Below, one piece after another: positions 24,129 through 38,200 of a stretch of 64,000 nt of DNA (the stretch's first letter is position 1; each line of letters opens with the position of its first letter). The notes beneath the pieces were generated by a model. The model was not told the origin of the DNA. It saw only the letters and a program-made list of their open reading frames with translations, and made no database searches. The translations under genes and the position numbers were made by a program. Origin of the DNA: Chrysoperla carnea (Eukaryota > Arthropoda > Insecta > Neuroptera > Chrysopidae); assembly GCF_905475395.1 (NCBI RefSeq), contig NC_058339.1, positions 9,494,001-9,558,000 on the forward strand, in the 5' to 3' direction.

Positions 24129-25743
24129 GATGTGGGAATCCAAATGTTTAATCAAACGCACTGTATACATAAATGCTGATTTTATTACGACTTACCATCA
24201 TTTGAGTACGTATTTTAATGTCGATGTCATTTTATTATAAACATAATAAAATCAGCCTTCGTAAAATTCGATAATGGATATTCGTTTTTTTACGCAGTAC
24301 AATCTTAATTTGAAATTACATCGAATTATCTGTCTATGTACACAATCGAATATTTTTCATTTTTGTTAGCTAATTAAAAATTGATAAGACACTTAAATAT
24401 AAATAATGTTTTTTATTTAAAATTTTTTGTTTCATTAAAAAATTGATTTTTTAAAATATTACAATTTACAATAACAATTACAAATATAATTTACCTTATT
24501 ATAAATATTACAGAGAAAAAGTTTTTTCAATTATTTAAAAGTGATGACGTTTAATGGTAAACTTTAATAATTATTATAATATTAGACAAAAAAAAAAGTT
24601 AAAATAAAATAATTCAACTATACTATGCTTACTTTAAAAAACAGTATTGCAAAAAGACCTCAATACTTGCTATTTTAAAAATAGATAAACAATTAATTTG
24701 ATATTTCGTGAATAATTTTAATATTCTTAAAAATCAATTTTTTTTTTAATTACTTTTGTAAAAATTGAAAATTGTGCAAGTATGATTTATTTAAAAATTA
24801 TATATCTTTTGGAAGATATTAAATAAATAATAGACTAAAAAATTATTCTTCTTGACTTCATCTAGCAAATAATATAAAAAATCATCTTCCAAAAAGCATA
24901 TAATAGAATATGAAAACAATTTAACGGATATAATATATATTATCAAATTTATCTTACGTGAATTTTGGGGAAAATATATTTGGATTTTTTCGAAATGAAA
25001 AAAGAGCCAAGAGATCAAAATTATTTAGAAAAAAAAAACAAAGCATTTGACAAAGTTATGTAATATTATTACATAATAAAATATTTATTAGAATTTTGTG
25101 CCCATTGTGAAAAATCTCATATTACTTTTAAATTGGATACCGAACTTATGGTTTAAATTTAAAAAAATTTTCTAGCGGGTTTCGATTGTCATTAAATGTC
25201 CATGTAAAATACAATCTATATGAATTTGATGAATAATATTCTGATAGAAATATTAAAAAAAAAAATTAAAAGTTCAGACAAATAAGATCCTGATTTGACG
25301 TGAATATGAATTGTAATGTAAACAAATGAAATTAGAAAGATTAAAATATTTTAAAAACTTAATTTTTTTAACACATGCAAAGAAGTTCAATTAAATTAAA
25401 AAAGTATTTCATAAAGTAGAAATTAATTCCTTATAAAAACAAGGAATTTAATTTATTGCGGTTTATGATTTAAACTTTAGAAACAAAAATATTAATTCTT
25501 CAAATTAAAATTAAGATTGACTTTACACCACATGTTTATAGCCCAATAATATTGTTTTTTACCATTACGTAATAGAGGGAATACAATTTTAAGTTATATG
25601 TATCGATCCCACCTCACAAAGAAACTCTTTTCTAGCTTTAGAACGTCATGGTAGCCACTGTTTTTTCAAAATAAAACTCCAGAATTTCTAGTTGAATAAT
25701 TCAAAAATTTCCTGACTCAATTATTACTTTTAAATTGCTTTGC
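24129..25743. other. Intergenic sequence
   Basis: Extremely AT-rich. No gene seen. Confidence 0.35.
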
Positions 25744-25815
25744 AATGACTTAACTTTTCGCAAAAAACATTTTGAAGACTGGCGTGTTTTGCGACAGTTA
25801 AGAAACTCATATTTG

Positions 25816-25847
<32 letters not shown>

Positions 25848-25900
25848 CCAACTGGCACAAACACGCCAGCTTCAAATAGTTTGCGAAAAATTAAGTTATT
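25744..25900. mobile_element. Foldback element with an ATT microsatellite in its loop
   Basis: Left arm 'gacttaacttttcgcaaa' ... 'gactggcgtgttttgcgaca' (25744-25801) pairs with right arm 'aactggcacaaacacgccag' ... 'tttgcgaaaaattaagttat' (25849-25900). The loop is an ATT repeat of about 10 units (25815-25847). Confidence 0.7.
25815..25847. repeat. ATT microsatellite
   Basis: About 10 uninterrupted units of the trinucleotide, at the centre of the palindrome 25744-25900. Confidence 0.9.
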
Positions 25901-27417
25901 ATTTTAGTTTGAGTTGTGTTTTTGTTTGTCCCTTTAGTGGAAAATCGGCATTATATATGACTCATGATATTATAATCACAGAAAATCAAATTATAAACAT
26001 TTTTTTATTGTTACGAACCTATTCAAATTCCCTGACTTTTCTATTTTTTAATGGGATTCCCTTACATATCCAGGTTTTCTAGTAATGTGACCATCATGAA
26101 CGTCCGTTCAACTAAGACAAAAATAAAAATTCATTTCCTACAATAATGTTTCAAGATTGCCACTGAAATAATGGAGCCTGATAAGTTTCGAATGTTATTA
26201 TCTGTATTTGTTCTAAATGTCTAATTTTCAAATAGAAAGAAAGGAAAATAGCACTTGGTGACATCATAACATGCGACTGCCATGTAAAATTATTTAATTG
26301 CTTATATCTTTCATGTTTATCAATCGATTTTAAGATCTTGTCATCTATTTTCACACATTTTCAAATTTTAACGAAAGATACATTGAAATCGACATCAGGA
26401 CTTTATTCAGGACACAGGTCTATTTGATATTCGTGGCGCATGAGTCATAATCAATGCTTTTCGGGTTAGATACCGGTTTATTTGCATTAATCTTTAAATA
26501 AATTGGTTCATTATCTCAGTACTTCTTCAAGTTATTTTGAAATGATGATTCGGAAGCCAGTTAATGAGATAACATATTTTATTCCAAGATAGTGAACACA
26601 GAAGTTGTTCAAAATCGTGCCATTTGGTTTGATACATACAGCGTAAATGAAGACAAAATTCCTCTTTTACCGTGGTAAATCCTTTAATTGGACAATTCAG
26701 TTGGGTTTAAAATCGGTGTCAATCATATAAAAAAGACAAAATGGCACCATATTCAGAATCCAATTTATAGTTTTTAAAAAATATTATCATAAACAAACAA
26801 AACAAATGTTTGAAAAAAAATGACATTTATTTAAAATATTATGATAATAGTTTTTAAAATTGTTTTCTTAATTAAAATAAATATAGTATAGTAATTAATT
26901 TTTTTTGTAAACAGGTACATAATAAATATAACAAAAATAAAAAAATAAACTATTTAAAAAACACACGATAAATTTTTTTCTCATTCCCTTTTTCTTAATT
27001 ATTTAGTCACAATTAGAGTAGCTACGGCTCGCACAAGCTACCTTCTTTTTCAATTAAACCTTATTTATGTTCATTCAGTAATTTTTTTAATTTTTATTTA
27101 CTTTTTTAAATTTAATTAATAATATTATAATTATTTTATTTTTTTGATCGATTTACATTATAATAATAATACTATGCAAAATGAATTAAAGTGTAATTTG
27201 ATTATTGGCATTTTATATTTATCAATCAAATTCAATTCTATAGATCTTTTTCTCATATTATGTTGCAGCTATTTTTCATTTTTTTAAATTTGAAAGCTAT
27301 CAAAACGAATTAATGTTTCAAGAATTAATCATGTTAAACGTGATGTAAAAAGTACAAATTATTCACTTATTAATTCAGTATAGTCGGGTAAAGTAATGCA
27401 TTAAAGAGCCATCCTTA
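25901..27417. other. Intergenic sequence
   Basis: No supported gene or element. Confidence 0.35.
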
Positions 27418-28170
27418 GGGAGTCCTCAGTGACAGCTCCGATTTTGATCGATTTTTTTTCTTCAAAATGCTTCATTTTGTATATTATTTAAAATCAGACA
27501 CATTTTAGATGAGGGAAATAATCTGGAGGGGAAATAGGCAATGTCGCGACAGATATATCGACGCCCAGCCTGAATCGCTAATGATAGAAGTTTGGAATAT
27601 CGAGAAGATATTCATTTTATACTGTAGGTGTCACATAAGAAAGGATTTTTCGAAATTCATCCTCTAAATAGAGGTTGAAATAGAGGATGAAATTTTGTAT
27701 GAAAATATATTTGAGTTCAATACTTAACCGATTTTCCACGTTATAGCCATCAATTCTCTTAACTTCCCTTCTGTTCACTATTTAATGGATTGCAACTTTT
27801 AGTGCGAATCTCTAATAATTTTGAAAAGAAAATACGGCCATGTCACTTGCTGATAATGTAGCATTATATAAGATGGAAGAATTTTTAAAATCGGTTACGT
27901 AGTGAACTCAAAAATGACGGTTTATATACATTTTCGAAAAATCCTTTCTTATGTGACACCTACAGTATAAAATCAATATCTTCTCGATATTCCAAACTAC
28001 TATCATTAGCCATTCAGGCCGGGCGCTGATATATCAGTCGCGACATTGGTTATTTCCCCTCCAGATTATTTCCCACATCTGAAATGTTTCTGATTTTAAA
28101 TAATATACAAAATGAAACATTTTGAAAAAAAAAAATCGATCAAAATCGAAGCTGTCATTGAGGGCTCCCG
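27418..28170. mobile_element. Long-armed foldback element (about 238-bp arms)
   Basis: Arms 27418-27655 and 27933-28170 are inverted copies with high similarity. Left 'tctggaggggaaata', 'caatgtcgcgac' and 'actgtaggtgtcacataaga' correspond to right 'tatttcccctccaga', 'gtcgcgacattg' and 'tcttatgtgacacctacagt'. The 277-bp centre contains a smaller hairpin (27656-27692, 'attcatcctctaaatagagg' ... 'tagaggatgaaat'). No ORF. Target duplication not identified. Confidence 0.85.
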
Positions 28171-30063
28171 ACTAAAAACATTCATTGATGCGACTATTAA
28201 AATTAAACATTCATCTGTAGATAATAGTTAAACATAAATCTTTAACTATAGTAAAATCACCTTAGGGTTTCACCTCGGAATAAGCTGTATACTTGTACAA
28301 AAATTTATTTTGATAGTACAAATGTTGTCTCAAAAGTTAAATCAGATTTTTTATTTCATTATATTTCCTTGCAGTTTTGGACAATTGTTTCTTGTAATAT
28401 TTTTCTAAATTTTCGGTTATTAATTTAAAATAGCAATAATAATAATGGGAAAAATCTGTTTCAAGTATAGTTAATCCCCGTCAATCAGAAAGGTTTTTTT
28501 TTTAAATGGAATTCAAATAATAAATGAATTAATAAATAATGAAAAATATGATGTAAACACGATTTTCAAGTAAAAAGGCACAAGGATATTAATGTTTCCA
28601 ATTTTTAAGGAAAAAGAAATAATCACATTTGCTCTGAAAGCGAAATATTGCTTTGGTTGAAAAGTTCACTATCTCTTTAAGAATTATTTTAAAAAAATTG
28701 TAAGGTTTTCACAACCTTCGACTAATTAACTTCTTAATGAATGTCGGATCATTTATCATGCAATTGTAAATGATACAAGAAAATTTTAAATTGTTTGAGA
28801 GGTTAAATCATTAAAAACAATTATTTGCAGTGGGTGGGAATCTGTATATCTAAGATATTCTAAAAAAAGTAGAGCGAGTGCTTGAGTTTTTTTCGTTTAT
28901 TATTTATTTTGAATCAATAGTTTCGTAGTTATAGTTCATTGCAATTATTTATATATATAAAAATTGCATTGTGTCCGATGCTCGACAAATCAAATATCCG
29001 TTGAAAGATACCCTAAAAATTTCAATTTTTGCGGCGTCAGCCAACGGACATTCGGTAAATAATAATTACTTTTGTATTTGATTCATTTTCTTTCTGGAAA
29101 AGTGTCTTATGGCGCAATTTAAACATTGTTGGATTCGTACATAAAAAACACGGCTTTCTTAGCAACGTATCTTGCGGTCAATAAAATTGCGACACTTTTA
29201 TACACCAGATATATTTGGTGGCTCTAAGCATATTAAAAAATGTGTATTTTCCAACCTTCAAATGTATCTGGGGCTAAAAATTTACATTTAAATAATGCTG
29301 CAACTCGTTAATGAGGTTCTTAAAATTATTTCGTCTGCCACCCACTTTGCGAATCAATAGCGTCCACTTTGAGAAAGATTGATGTAGAAAAACGTACTAA
29401 TCGTAATTAAATAATAACAAAAAGTTATTATACAACATTGTTACATTTTCGACAACCACTCAATGTTGCAAAATCAGAAATATGAATCCAACTAAATATA
29501 AACTTCCTTGTAACATTTGCAAATTGTTATTAATTTCTGAATAACGTTTTGTCTAAAAACAATTCGGACTATTGTATTTTCCAATTTTGTTCTACGTATA
29601 TTTTTATTCGTTTTATATAAAATGCCAACAAACATATTATTCTTTACGTCATTTTGAACAGCGTATAATAACGATTCTATATAAAACTGTCAACACGACT
29701 TCAATCATAATATTTTGTTTATTTAATTTTTTAATATATAAATTAGTACTATTATATAATAATATTCACATTGCGCATGTTATAACTTACATTATGTACA
29801 AAAATATTAATTATCCGTTTTTTCATGTTTGTTTTTATTTTTTTGCTTTTATCTTATATTTTTTTTGCTTTACTTGTTTGTATATGTATGCAACAGTAAT
29901 TGACCTCTTTATACACTACATTGTAGTTGCATAACATAACGGAATTGCCTACTTTTCTATTGATTTTAACGTTCTAAGAAGCATATTTTTATTATGTTGT
30001 CAATGATTTTTATACAGATTGATGGATTTGTTTGTATTTTATTATGGCTGTGTTATTTGAATC
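28171..30063. other. Intergenic sequence
   Basis: AT-rich. The 120-codon open frame at 29572-29934 is a string of Phe/Tyr/Ile typical of AT runs and is not called a gene. Confidence 0.4.
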
Positions 30064-30622
30064 AGTCTTTTTTCTCCAGAAGATTAAAAAAATATCTGCT
30101 AGATGGAAGCACTAAGGGAGATACATATATTTTGATTACCTTATGATAACAATGTTAAACATACTTGGTGAAAATGAAATTAACGGAAGATGATGTTGGA
30201 GCAAAATTGAAATATGTAAATATTCAAGATCACCATGCTTGGGACTTAAACGATGGCTTACATGTCGTGGTTTACTTGTTTCAGGTAATAAAAAATGCAC
30301 TTGTAGAGAGGTGAGTTGTCGTTGATAGTTTGATTTTTTTTATACATGAAATATAAAAATTATCGACAACTACCTCTCTAAGAGTGAATTTTTATTACCT
30401 GAAACAAGTACACCACGACATGCAAGCCATCGTTTTAAGTCGCGAACATACTGATCTTGAATTTTTAAATATTCAATTTAGCTCCAAGCACATTACCCTT
30501 CCGTTGGTTTCATTTTCACAAAGTATGTTTAACATTGTTGTTATAAGGTAATCAAAATATATGTACCTCCCCTAGTGTTGCCATTTAGTGGATATTTTTT
30601 TAATCTTCAGGAGAAAAAGACT
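30064..30622. mobile_element. Foldback element, 263-bp arms and 33-bp loop
   Basis: Left arm 30064-30327 and right arm 30361-30622 are inverted copies with few differences, starting agtctttttt and ending with its inverse. Internal landmarks: 'atatattttgattacctta', 'caatgttaaacatact', 'catgtcgtggt' and 'tttcaggtaataaaaa' on the left, all inverted on the right. The transcript would form an almost complete hairpin. No ORF, no certain target duplication. Confidence 0.9.
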
Positions 30623-32224
30623 AATTAAAAAATATGAATAAATACTATATAGAGCTGCACAAACATATTACGGATCATTTATTAATTACGTAAGAATGAT
30701 TTTGTCGATTTTTGAACTCCTACCTCCATGTAAGGATACATAAAATTTATCGAACCCCCCTCTCTCTCTACTTACGTAAAATTCGATCTCGTTTTTCAGA
30801 ATAATAAAATTTTAGAAAAGGGTCAGTTAAACTAAAACTCACAGTTTAACGTAAATCAAAGATTTTTAATTTTTTTAACAGATAATTTAGGTTGAATATG
30901 TAATTCGAAGTTTACATTATAGAATAACGAAAACCATTCGGCTGTCTGAAATGGAACTAGATTTCTATTATTAAATTTCGACTTACAAAAGATTACGTAA
31001 AAATGAGTTAATCCCTCAACCCCAAGATAAGGGCATGTATAGATTTTTTTAAACACCCGACTCCCCCTCGGACACTTACGTAATTAATTAATGGCCTCTT
31101 GAATTGAATTTAAAATCAAAAGAGCACTTGTTATAAAATAATCAATTAGGAAAAAATAAATTAATAAATATTGTTAATAAAATTGATTAAAAAAATTTTT
31201 TTTACTTATTTAAAATAGTCTGAAAGTGAGATTTTACTGATGATTGTGAGGTTACATGATCTTATATTAAAACGGCGCTAAAATTAGTACCAAAGTAATA
31301 ATAATCAACGCTCGAGCTGACAGGCTTGATGAACTCGACTGAAAGGCGAGTGGATGTTTTTACACAACTTATCAGATAATCTCACTTTGTATAAGAGTGA
31401 CAATCATTATTTTTTGTAATACCTACTTCGAAAGTTTGATAAGAGAGTGTATAAGTACACGTTCTTCTCACTAGAGATGTTGAAGGTAAATGTGTAGAAA
31501 TATCATGTAATATTTTAATTTTTTTAATCTCATGAGTGTGGTATTTACTTTAAAATACTTCGTCGTATTAATGTGGTAAGAACTTTCGAAGTGGATAGTA
31601 CAATAAATAGATTCTAATATTATTCATAAAATAATTATAGTAAAAAATTTAGAAATATTTTTCAATAATCGACTATTTCCGTGTATAAAATCACCCGTAT
31701 AAAAGATTATAGAATATCAAATAATAATCAAAATATAAAATAAAATTTGCAACATATAAATAAAATTTTAATTAAAAATACGGTAATGCTCTTTTGAAAT
31801 TAATTACGACAAAAAAATATATAATTGTAAAAAAACAAATGTCGTTATCAATTGTCTGAATTATGTATAAAATGAGTTTTATGCGTTGCGTTCGAATAAA
31901 TATTTTTCACTTAAAAATAATAAATAAAATAATTTAAAAGAAAAATTACGTTGAATTCAATAGAAAAGTGAACTGTGCAAAAGATGCGCTAATCTAAAAA
32001 CATTCACTATGACAGCATTTAACAACGTGATCTAAAACAAAGTGAAAACACTGAATACTTCAATACTTTTCTAGTGTGTACTTGGTACAAGTCCCCGTTC
32101 ACGGAACATCACCTTGTGATTACATACGAACTAACGTCTTTAATCATTTTTATATATATATATATAATATGTATATAATTGTAAACCTAAATATAATACA
32201 GAGAAATTATTATGATACACATTA
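30623..32224. other. Downstream flank of rno
   Basis: AT-rich, no gene. I did not find a canonical minus-strand AATAAA in roughly the first kilobase after the rno stop, so the rno transcript end is not placed. Confidence 0.4.
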
Positions 32225-35200
32225 TCACCTAACCTCGCAATCTTTATTGAGGGGTAAAGGCGTGTGACTTGTGTCATGTGTCGGCTCAAGGACAACTGCC
32301 GGTGGTGCATTATTACCTAAATCTACAGTATCACCACTGACAGCACTATTTGTTAATGTCAATTCTTTATCTAACTCTGGTAAAGCGAGTGGATCAGGTG
32401 CTAGAGGATCAAGAGGTAAAGGAAGAGGAACTTCCGCTTCCTCGTCCTGATCATCCATAACCGGTGATGTCCTTGATGAGTCCAACAGCGCTGTATCTGT
32501 ATTTGCTGTTTTCATCACATACCCTGTACCCTTATGACAGCGAGCTATTTTTAATCTAATGGGAGTCACTTTTGCAGCACGCACTTTACGGAGAGCTGAA
32601 ACACTACCACTAGTATTGTCTTGTAAGGAGGGTAGACGGTCAGATGAAGAAGGCGGTGCAGCCGTTCTACTATCTGACGCTTGTTCGGTCCGAGGTGCTG
32701 GATTTACCGCTCCCGTCACTATAAATGTACTTTTTTCAACACTACTATTATTACTACAATTATCGTCCTTCTTTTTACCACCGAAACGTATTATTAATTT
32801 TGGAGTATTACCATTGTCATTATTTATTATTTCTACTTGAGGTTCTTTCTTCTTTTTCCTCTTCTTTTTACCACTTTTTGATGATTTGCTACTCTTTCTT
32901 TCTTTCTGTTCATCAAAACTTTCCATAACTTTCCGTCTGTAGTCCATACTATCACGTTTGATTGTTTCAAATATTACTTGATTATTTGCTGCTAACCGTT
33001 TTTTAGGTGGCCGTGTCCTGCATCGTTTATCATCCATACTGGTTGCAACACCATCTGAACCAATTTTGATTTTCAGTTTTGGTGCTGTAGGTTGTGGCGT
33101 TGGTGGAGGCCGTACAGTATTTCTACCACCCCGGCGTTTATTATAAACATCAATATTAATACCACCGCTTCCAGAGGCGTTGCTACCATTTGAACCAATG
33201 CTTCTCCTTCTTTCAGGCATATCAAGATCGTCATCTGGTAAAATGTCTAAGTGTCTAAAATCATGAGCTGTGCTACTCATATTTCCTTTTTCTTTTCTCT
33301 TCTTCTTCTCCATATTAGCATCTACAACAGCCTTATAATCCTCTTTTGTAGGAATACTCGTCATGGAGGCGACAGCTTTTGGTATAGTAATCACAGTCCT
33401 ATTTACAAGTGGAGCTGTAGCAGGAACTATTGATTGTCCACCTGTAATACCTGTAATTGGTTCATCCATATTCATATCTTGTGTTTGATATTGACGTAAT
33501 AATTCTTTTTTACGCATTCGACGTAAATTCGATGTGCCGGAAGACGACACAGAAGCGCCCACAGATAGATTTGCGTTGTTTGCAAAGTTATTACTAGTAA
33601 CAACAATCGGTTCAACGATAGATTGTTGTGGTGGAGCAACGGTTGATGCATAATTTGCATCCAAAAATGGTCCTTTGATTTTCACCTTTAATTGATTTCT
33701 AGATTCCGATAATGTAGCTTTTAATGTCGGAGTTTCACTGTTACTAATACTTATTGGTGGGTCTGGTCGTACAGTACTTGCCGCTAACGCAGTGTGTAAT
33801 TCTTTTTCGAGATCTTCATCTATATTTTCTGATATTGGATGATCTGCTGTGCCACTAGCAAAAGCACCCAATAATTGTTGATTACTTAATGTTTCTGAAC
33901 TTGCAGAAGAAGGTTCGTATGCTCCACTATATGTACGCATATCAACTGGTCCTGGTAAAACGGGTTGAACCATATCTGGGAATGATTGTGGTTGAGATGA
34001 AACAGAACTAAGCGACGGTAGGTCAGTAACTGGAGTTGGTGGTCGAAGATCTCTTAAGTCATTAACATAAGATGAACGTGTTTTACTATTCTGAGTCGGA
34101 CTCGAAAATCTAGGTGATATTGAAGAATCTCTAGCTAGATACGAATTACCTTCCTTTCTATCATGTAAATCAGTTGAACGTCTACGTTCACGCATAGTTC
34201 GTAAGTTTTCAACACTTTCACCAGCTATATCCTCATCAAAATCTAAGTCATAAACGGTACCAATCAATTTATTATGTATTGTATTATATTCGGAATCTAT
34301 ATGGCTAGTAAGTTGATGACCGCCTCGGCCACGCCCTCTGCCCCGCCCTCGTCCTCTAGCTGTCGTTGCATTTCGATTACCACGATTATTATCACGTTTT
34401 CTATTCTGTGTTGTTGTTTTAGCTTGTACCTCCATTTGTCGTGGAGATTTACCAGGACTTTTACCGGGTGATTTACCTTGCTGGCTAACAACTCTTGCAG
34501 AACTTCGTGTTGGTTTTGTTGGTGATTTTTTACCAGCTGTATTAGTTGGAGTTGTTTTAGGTAAGGGCGTTGTAATTGGACTAGGTGATCTATGATTCAT
34601 TTCATTAATATTATTTAATATTGGTGAAGGTGATGGCTGAACTGGAGATGATAATGGTGGATCATCTTCCATGGCTGTAGCTGGTTCAGGTTTAGACACC
34701 ATAGCTGCAGTAAAGGCAATATTATGTGACGATGAAGTAAATGCAGCTGTACATGGTGATTGAAAATGATGTGATTCTTCTGGAGGTTTTTGAACTTGTT
34801 GTAATACTGCATGAGCTGAAGGAAAATTTGTTCCAAATGATGGTGGAAACACAGGTGATGGAAACGGTATTTGTGTATTGATTTGTTGCGAGGGTAGTAA
34901 CGACACAGGACCACCCATAGGGCCACTAACAAATGGCGATGCTTCCGAAAATGGATGATATGTTAATTGATCATTAATTGGTGCAAGCGGAAATTGTTGG
35001 TGTAAATTAGAATATGCCATATCTAAAGACGGATGCAATGCTAGCATTAATTGTTCTTCACGTTTTGAAATTTCATTTTCATCATTTCGACGTGATATTT
35101 CTGATGAAGATGAAGCTATCGAAGAAGATGATGATCTACGTTCTGGCATCATTTCACTTTCATTCCATTTAGCTGGATTTGGTATTTCTTGATATGGTGA

Positions 35201-38200
35201 GTTTGATATCATTGGTGGCATTGTCATACATTCACTCACTGGTATCTGTTGACTCAATAATTGATGTTCGGTTGATTCCATTGTGGGACAATTTGGTAAT
35301 TGTGAATGCATATCCTATAAATTCAAATTGATGGTTAATTCGCTGTAAAAGATTTACTTTGAACGCGGATTAATTAATAATAACTATAATAGAAGTTGAA
35401 ATCAATCAAATTGGAATTTGAGAATCAAAATTATATATTTTTTTAAATATTTAAACCAAAAAACTTTCTAACTTTTTTGAGAAACAAGTCAGAAGAAAAT
35501 GATTTAAAACGAAAAATTTTGTGCTTTTTAGAGTCATTTTAATGACTCTCCGCCAGCGTAACTTCAATAAAATACAATCAATGTTGAACTTTAATGAAAA
35601 AGGATAAAAAAATCGTAATCCTTCGATTCGACGGCATCATCGACTTTTTTTCCCTAGCTGAAATCGTTTTGTAATACATAAACACAAGCTGAAAAAAATC
35701 CACAAAAGGTCTCTGGCTTTGATTTTTTTATAAATGAGGAAATATATAAGTTCAAAATTTTGTATCGAATTACTTAGTAAAAAGTATTTTGAATTTTTAA
35801 AACAAACAATAATATATTTAATTTTTTTACTTCCTAAATTTGATTTCGAAAACATTTAAAAAAATGTTTTTTTTTTTTGCTTGGAGAATTCAATACACTT
35901 CAATTTGTTAATAAATAATTTTCGAAATATTAGATTTAACTAAAGATGCTACGAGTATTCATCTACGGTATTCGGGCAATTTATTAATCGTGGCATCTCT
36001 AAAAAAATTATGCCTCCATGACCGTTAAAAAATCTCTTAACGTAGAATCATTCATGTACATGTTGCATTGGAATAAATTAGGCCTTCATTCATAAATCCT
36101 AAGAATTACCACCGTTTGAAACTATTTTCAAATTAGAATTGATTAACTAAATATATAAAAATTGCTTATAATTATTAATTGATAAACACATACCTTCTCA
36201 TTGTCAGGAAGTAACGGTTGAGGCTCTAACTCCATATCTTGAGGTTGGAAATTTGTCTCTGGCATCCAATGATCAGTATTTTGAGCTGCTAATTCTGCTT
36301 GTGTTTCAGCTGATATGTCTTTCATTGGTTCACCAGAATATACACCAGAATCATAGCCAGATGCATTTTCATTAATATATGGTAAATCAGGTGGTAAAAT
36401 CGGCACTTGTTGATGAAGGTTTTCAATTGATTGTTCTGCAATAGTTTGTTCTGGCGTATTACTGCATATATCATTTGTTGGCATTAACATTTCAGTTTGT
36501 TGTTGATCTTGTGGTTTCTCGTCGATAACGATTGGTTCAACAATAGGTTCAACAACTGGAACTGGAGGAATTTGTTCTTTATATTCATCAGTTGGTTTCT
36601 TACTCGATAGATCTTCCTCAATTTTGGGCTCTAATTCCATATCTTCTGCTTGATTACTACTAGTAGATTTCTTTGACAATCCCATTCGTAGTTTTTCAAC
36701 AAGATTTAATGTCTCTCTTGCACTATCTTCTTTAGAATCTTCTTTAAATAATGAAGAATTATCAGCATTACCGCCAAATGTAAATGACGTTTGACGTATT
36801 TCATCTTTCTCGATGCCAAAGGTATCATCTGGCGTTTCATCTGTAATTATATCATTATCGAATTCATTCATTTCGAAATTAGTTTCATTAGGACCAGAAA
36901 TATCTTTAACAGAAGGTTGTGGTGAAAATATTGATCGTGTTGGGTATTGATTAATATCAATATCATTTGGAATAATTTCTGGTTCAGGTGGAATTTTTAT
37001 GTCCTCTTGTATTTTAACTATTTCTGCTGGTTGTTCAATTGGTTGTGGAATAGGCTCAATTTCTTGTGGCGTTGGTGTTGGTGGTTTTGGTTCATCTTTA
37101 CTATCAATCAAGGTAATTTCTTCTTTAATTTCATTTTCAATATCCATTTTATTATTATCCTTACTGAAATAAATATCTGTATTGAAATTTGTTTTATTCG
37201 AAAGTGGTTCAACCGTAGCCGTTGTAGTTTCGTCTAATTTTTTATTCTTTGATTTTGGAGTTACTTTCTCCTCAATTTCAATCGCAGATTCTTTGATTGT
37301 TGTTGTTATTTCATTTTGATCTTTTAATGTTTTCATTGGTGATTTTTTCAATTGTTGACTTGAAGTATTTTCACGATCTTTGATTGCATCTTCTAATTTA
37401 GATTTCTTTGTCGTGGATCGACTAAGTCTATCCTCACGTTTTTCAGTTGTTATTGTTATTTCATTATTGATTGTTATTTTATCGTTACCTTTTACTTGTT
37501 TATCTCGTTTTTCTAATAATTTATTTAATGTATTCTTTGCAGTCTTACCAACTGTAATTTCATTACCGCCACGACCTGCTTTACGTTCCATGATTTCTTT
37601 TTCTAAAATGCTACTAACTTGTACAACATCTTCAGTCTTCGAAATTATTTTCTCATTTAGCTTCTTGTCCGTTTTCCGGACCGTAGGAGAAAGTTGACTG
37701 GGCTTGAGGCTCGTTTTCTCGATGGTAACGGTGTTGGTAGACTTTGACTTATCAATTTCATTGTGCACAGCGGTATTTTCCACTGTACTTGATTTTCTCT
37801 TCCTAATTTCAGGTTTGGATTGGTCTTTCTTAAGTCGTTCGGGACTGTTAGATTGTCGGTCCACACTACTCCTCTGTTGGCTAGAAGAAGAATCTCTTGT
37901 CCTGCTAGCAGCATCTCCGATCCTATCACTCGCGTTACTCGCCCTCTTGCTTCGTGTTCTTGCTGGTGGCTGTTGTTTAGCTTTCGCAGTTGTTGTTCTT
38001 CGTGATTCCTCTCCCTCAATAGATGGCGGCTGAAATTCAACTTCAGGCCGCCCATCGGAAGTTTTAAGCTTCTTCTCAGGCGCACTGTCGAATTTCTTTC
38101 CAGCCAATTTTGAGGGTGATTCATCATCTCGAACTGTTGGCGTTGATTTTTGTTTTGGTTGAGGTGCTGTTGCTGTTGTTGTGTCGGGTTTCTTAACTCC

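Noticed and set aside
29572-29934. 120-codon ORF
   Set aside because: Composition is almost all Phe, Tyr, Ile and His from AT runs, with no coding signature.
32225-35311. 1028-codon frame as a separate gene starting MHSQLPNC
   Set aside because: The acceptor at 35315-35316 joins it in phase to the donor at 36193, and its content fits the rno tail. It is the last rno exon.
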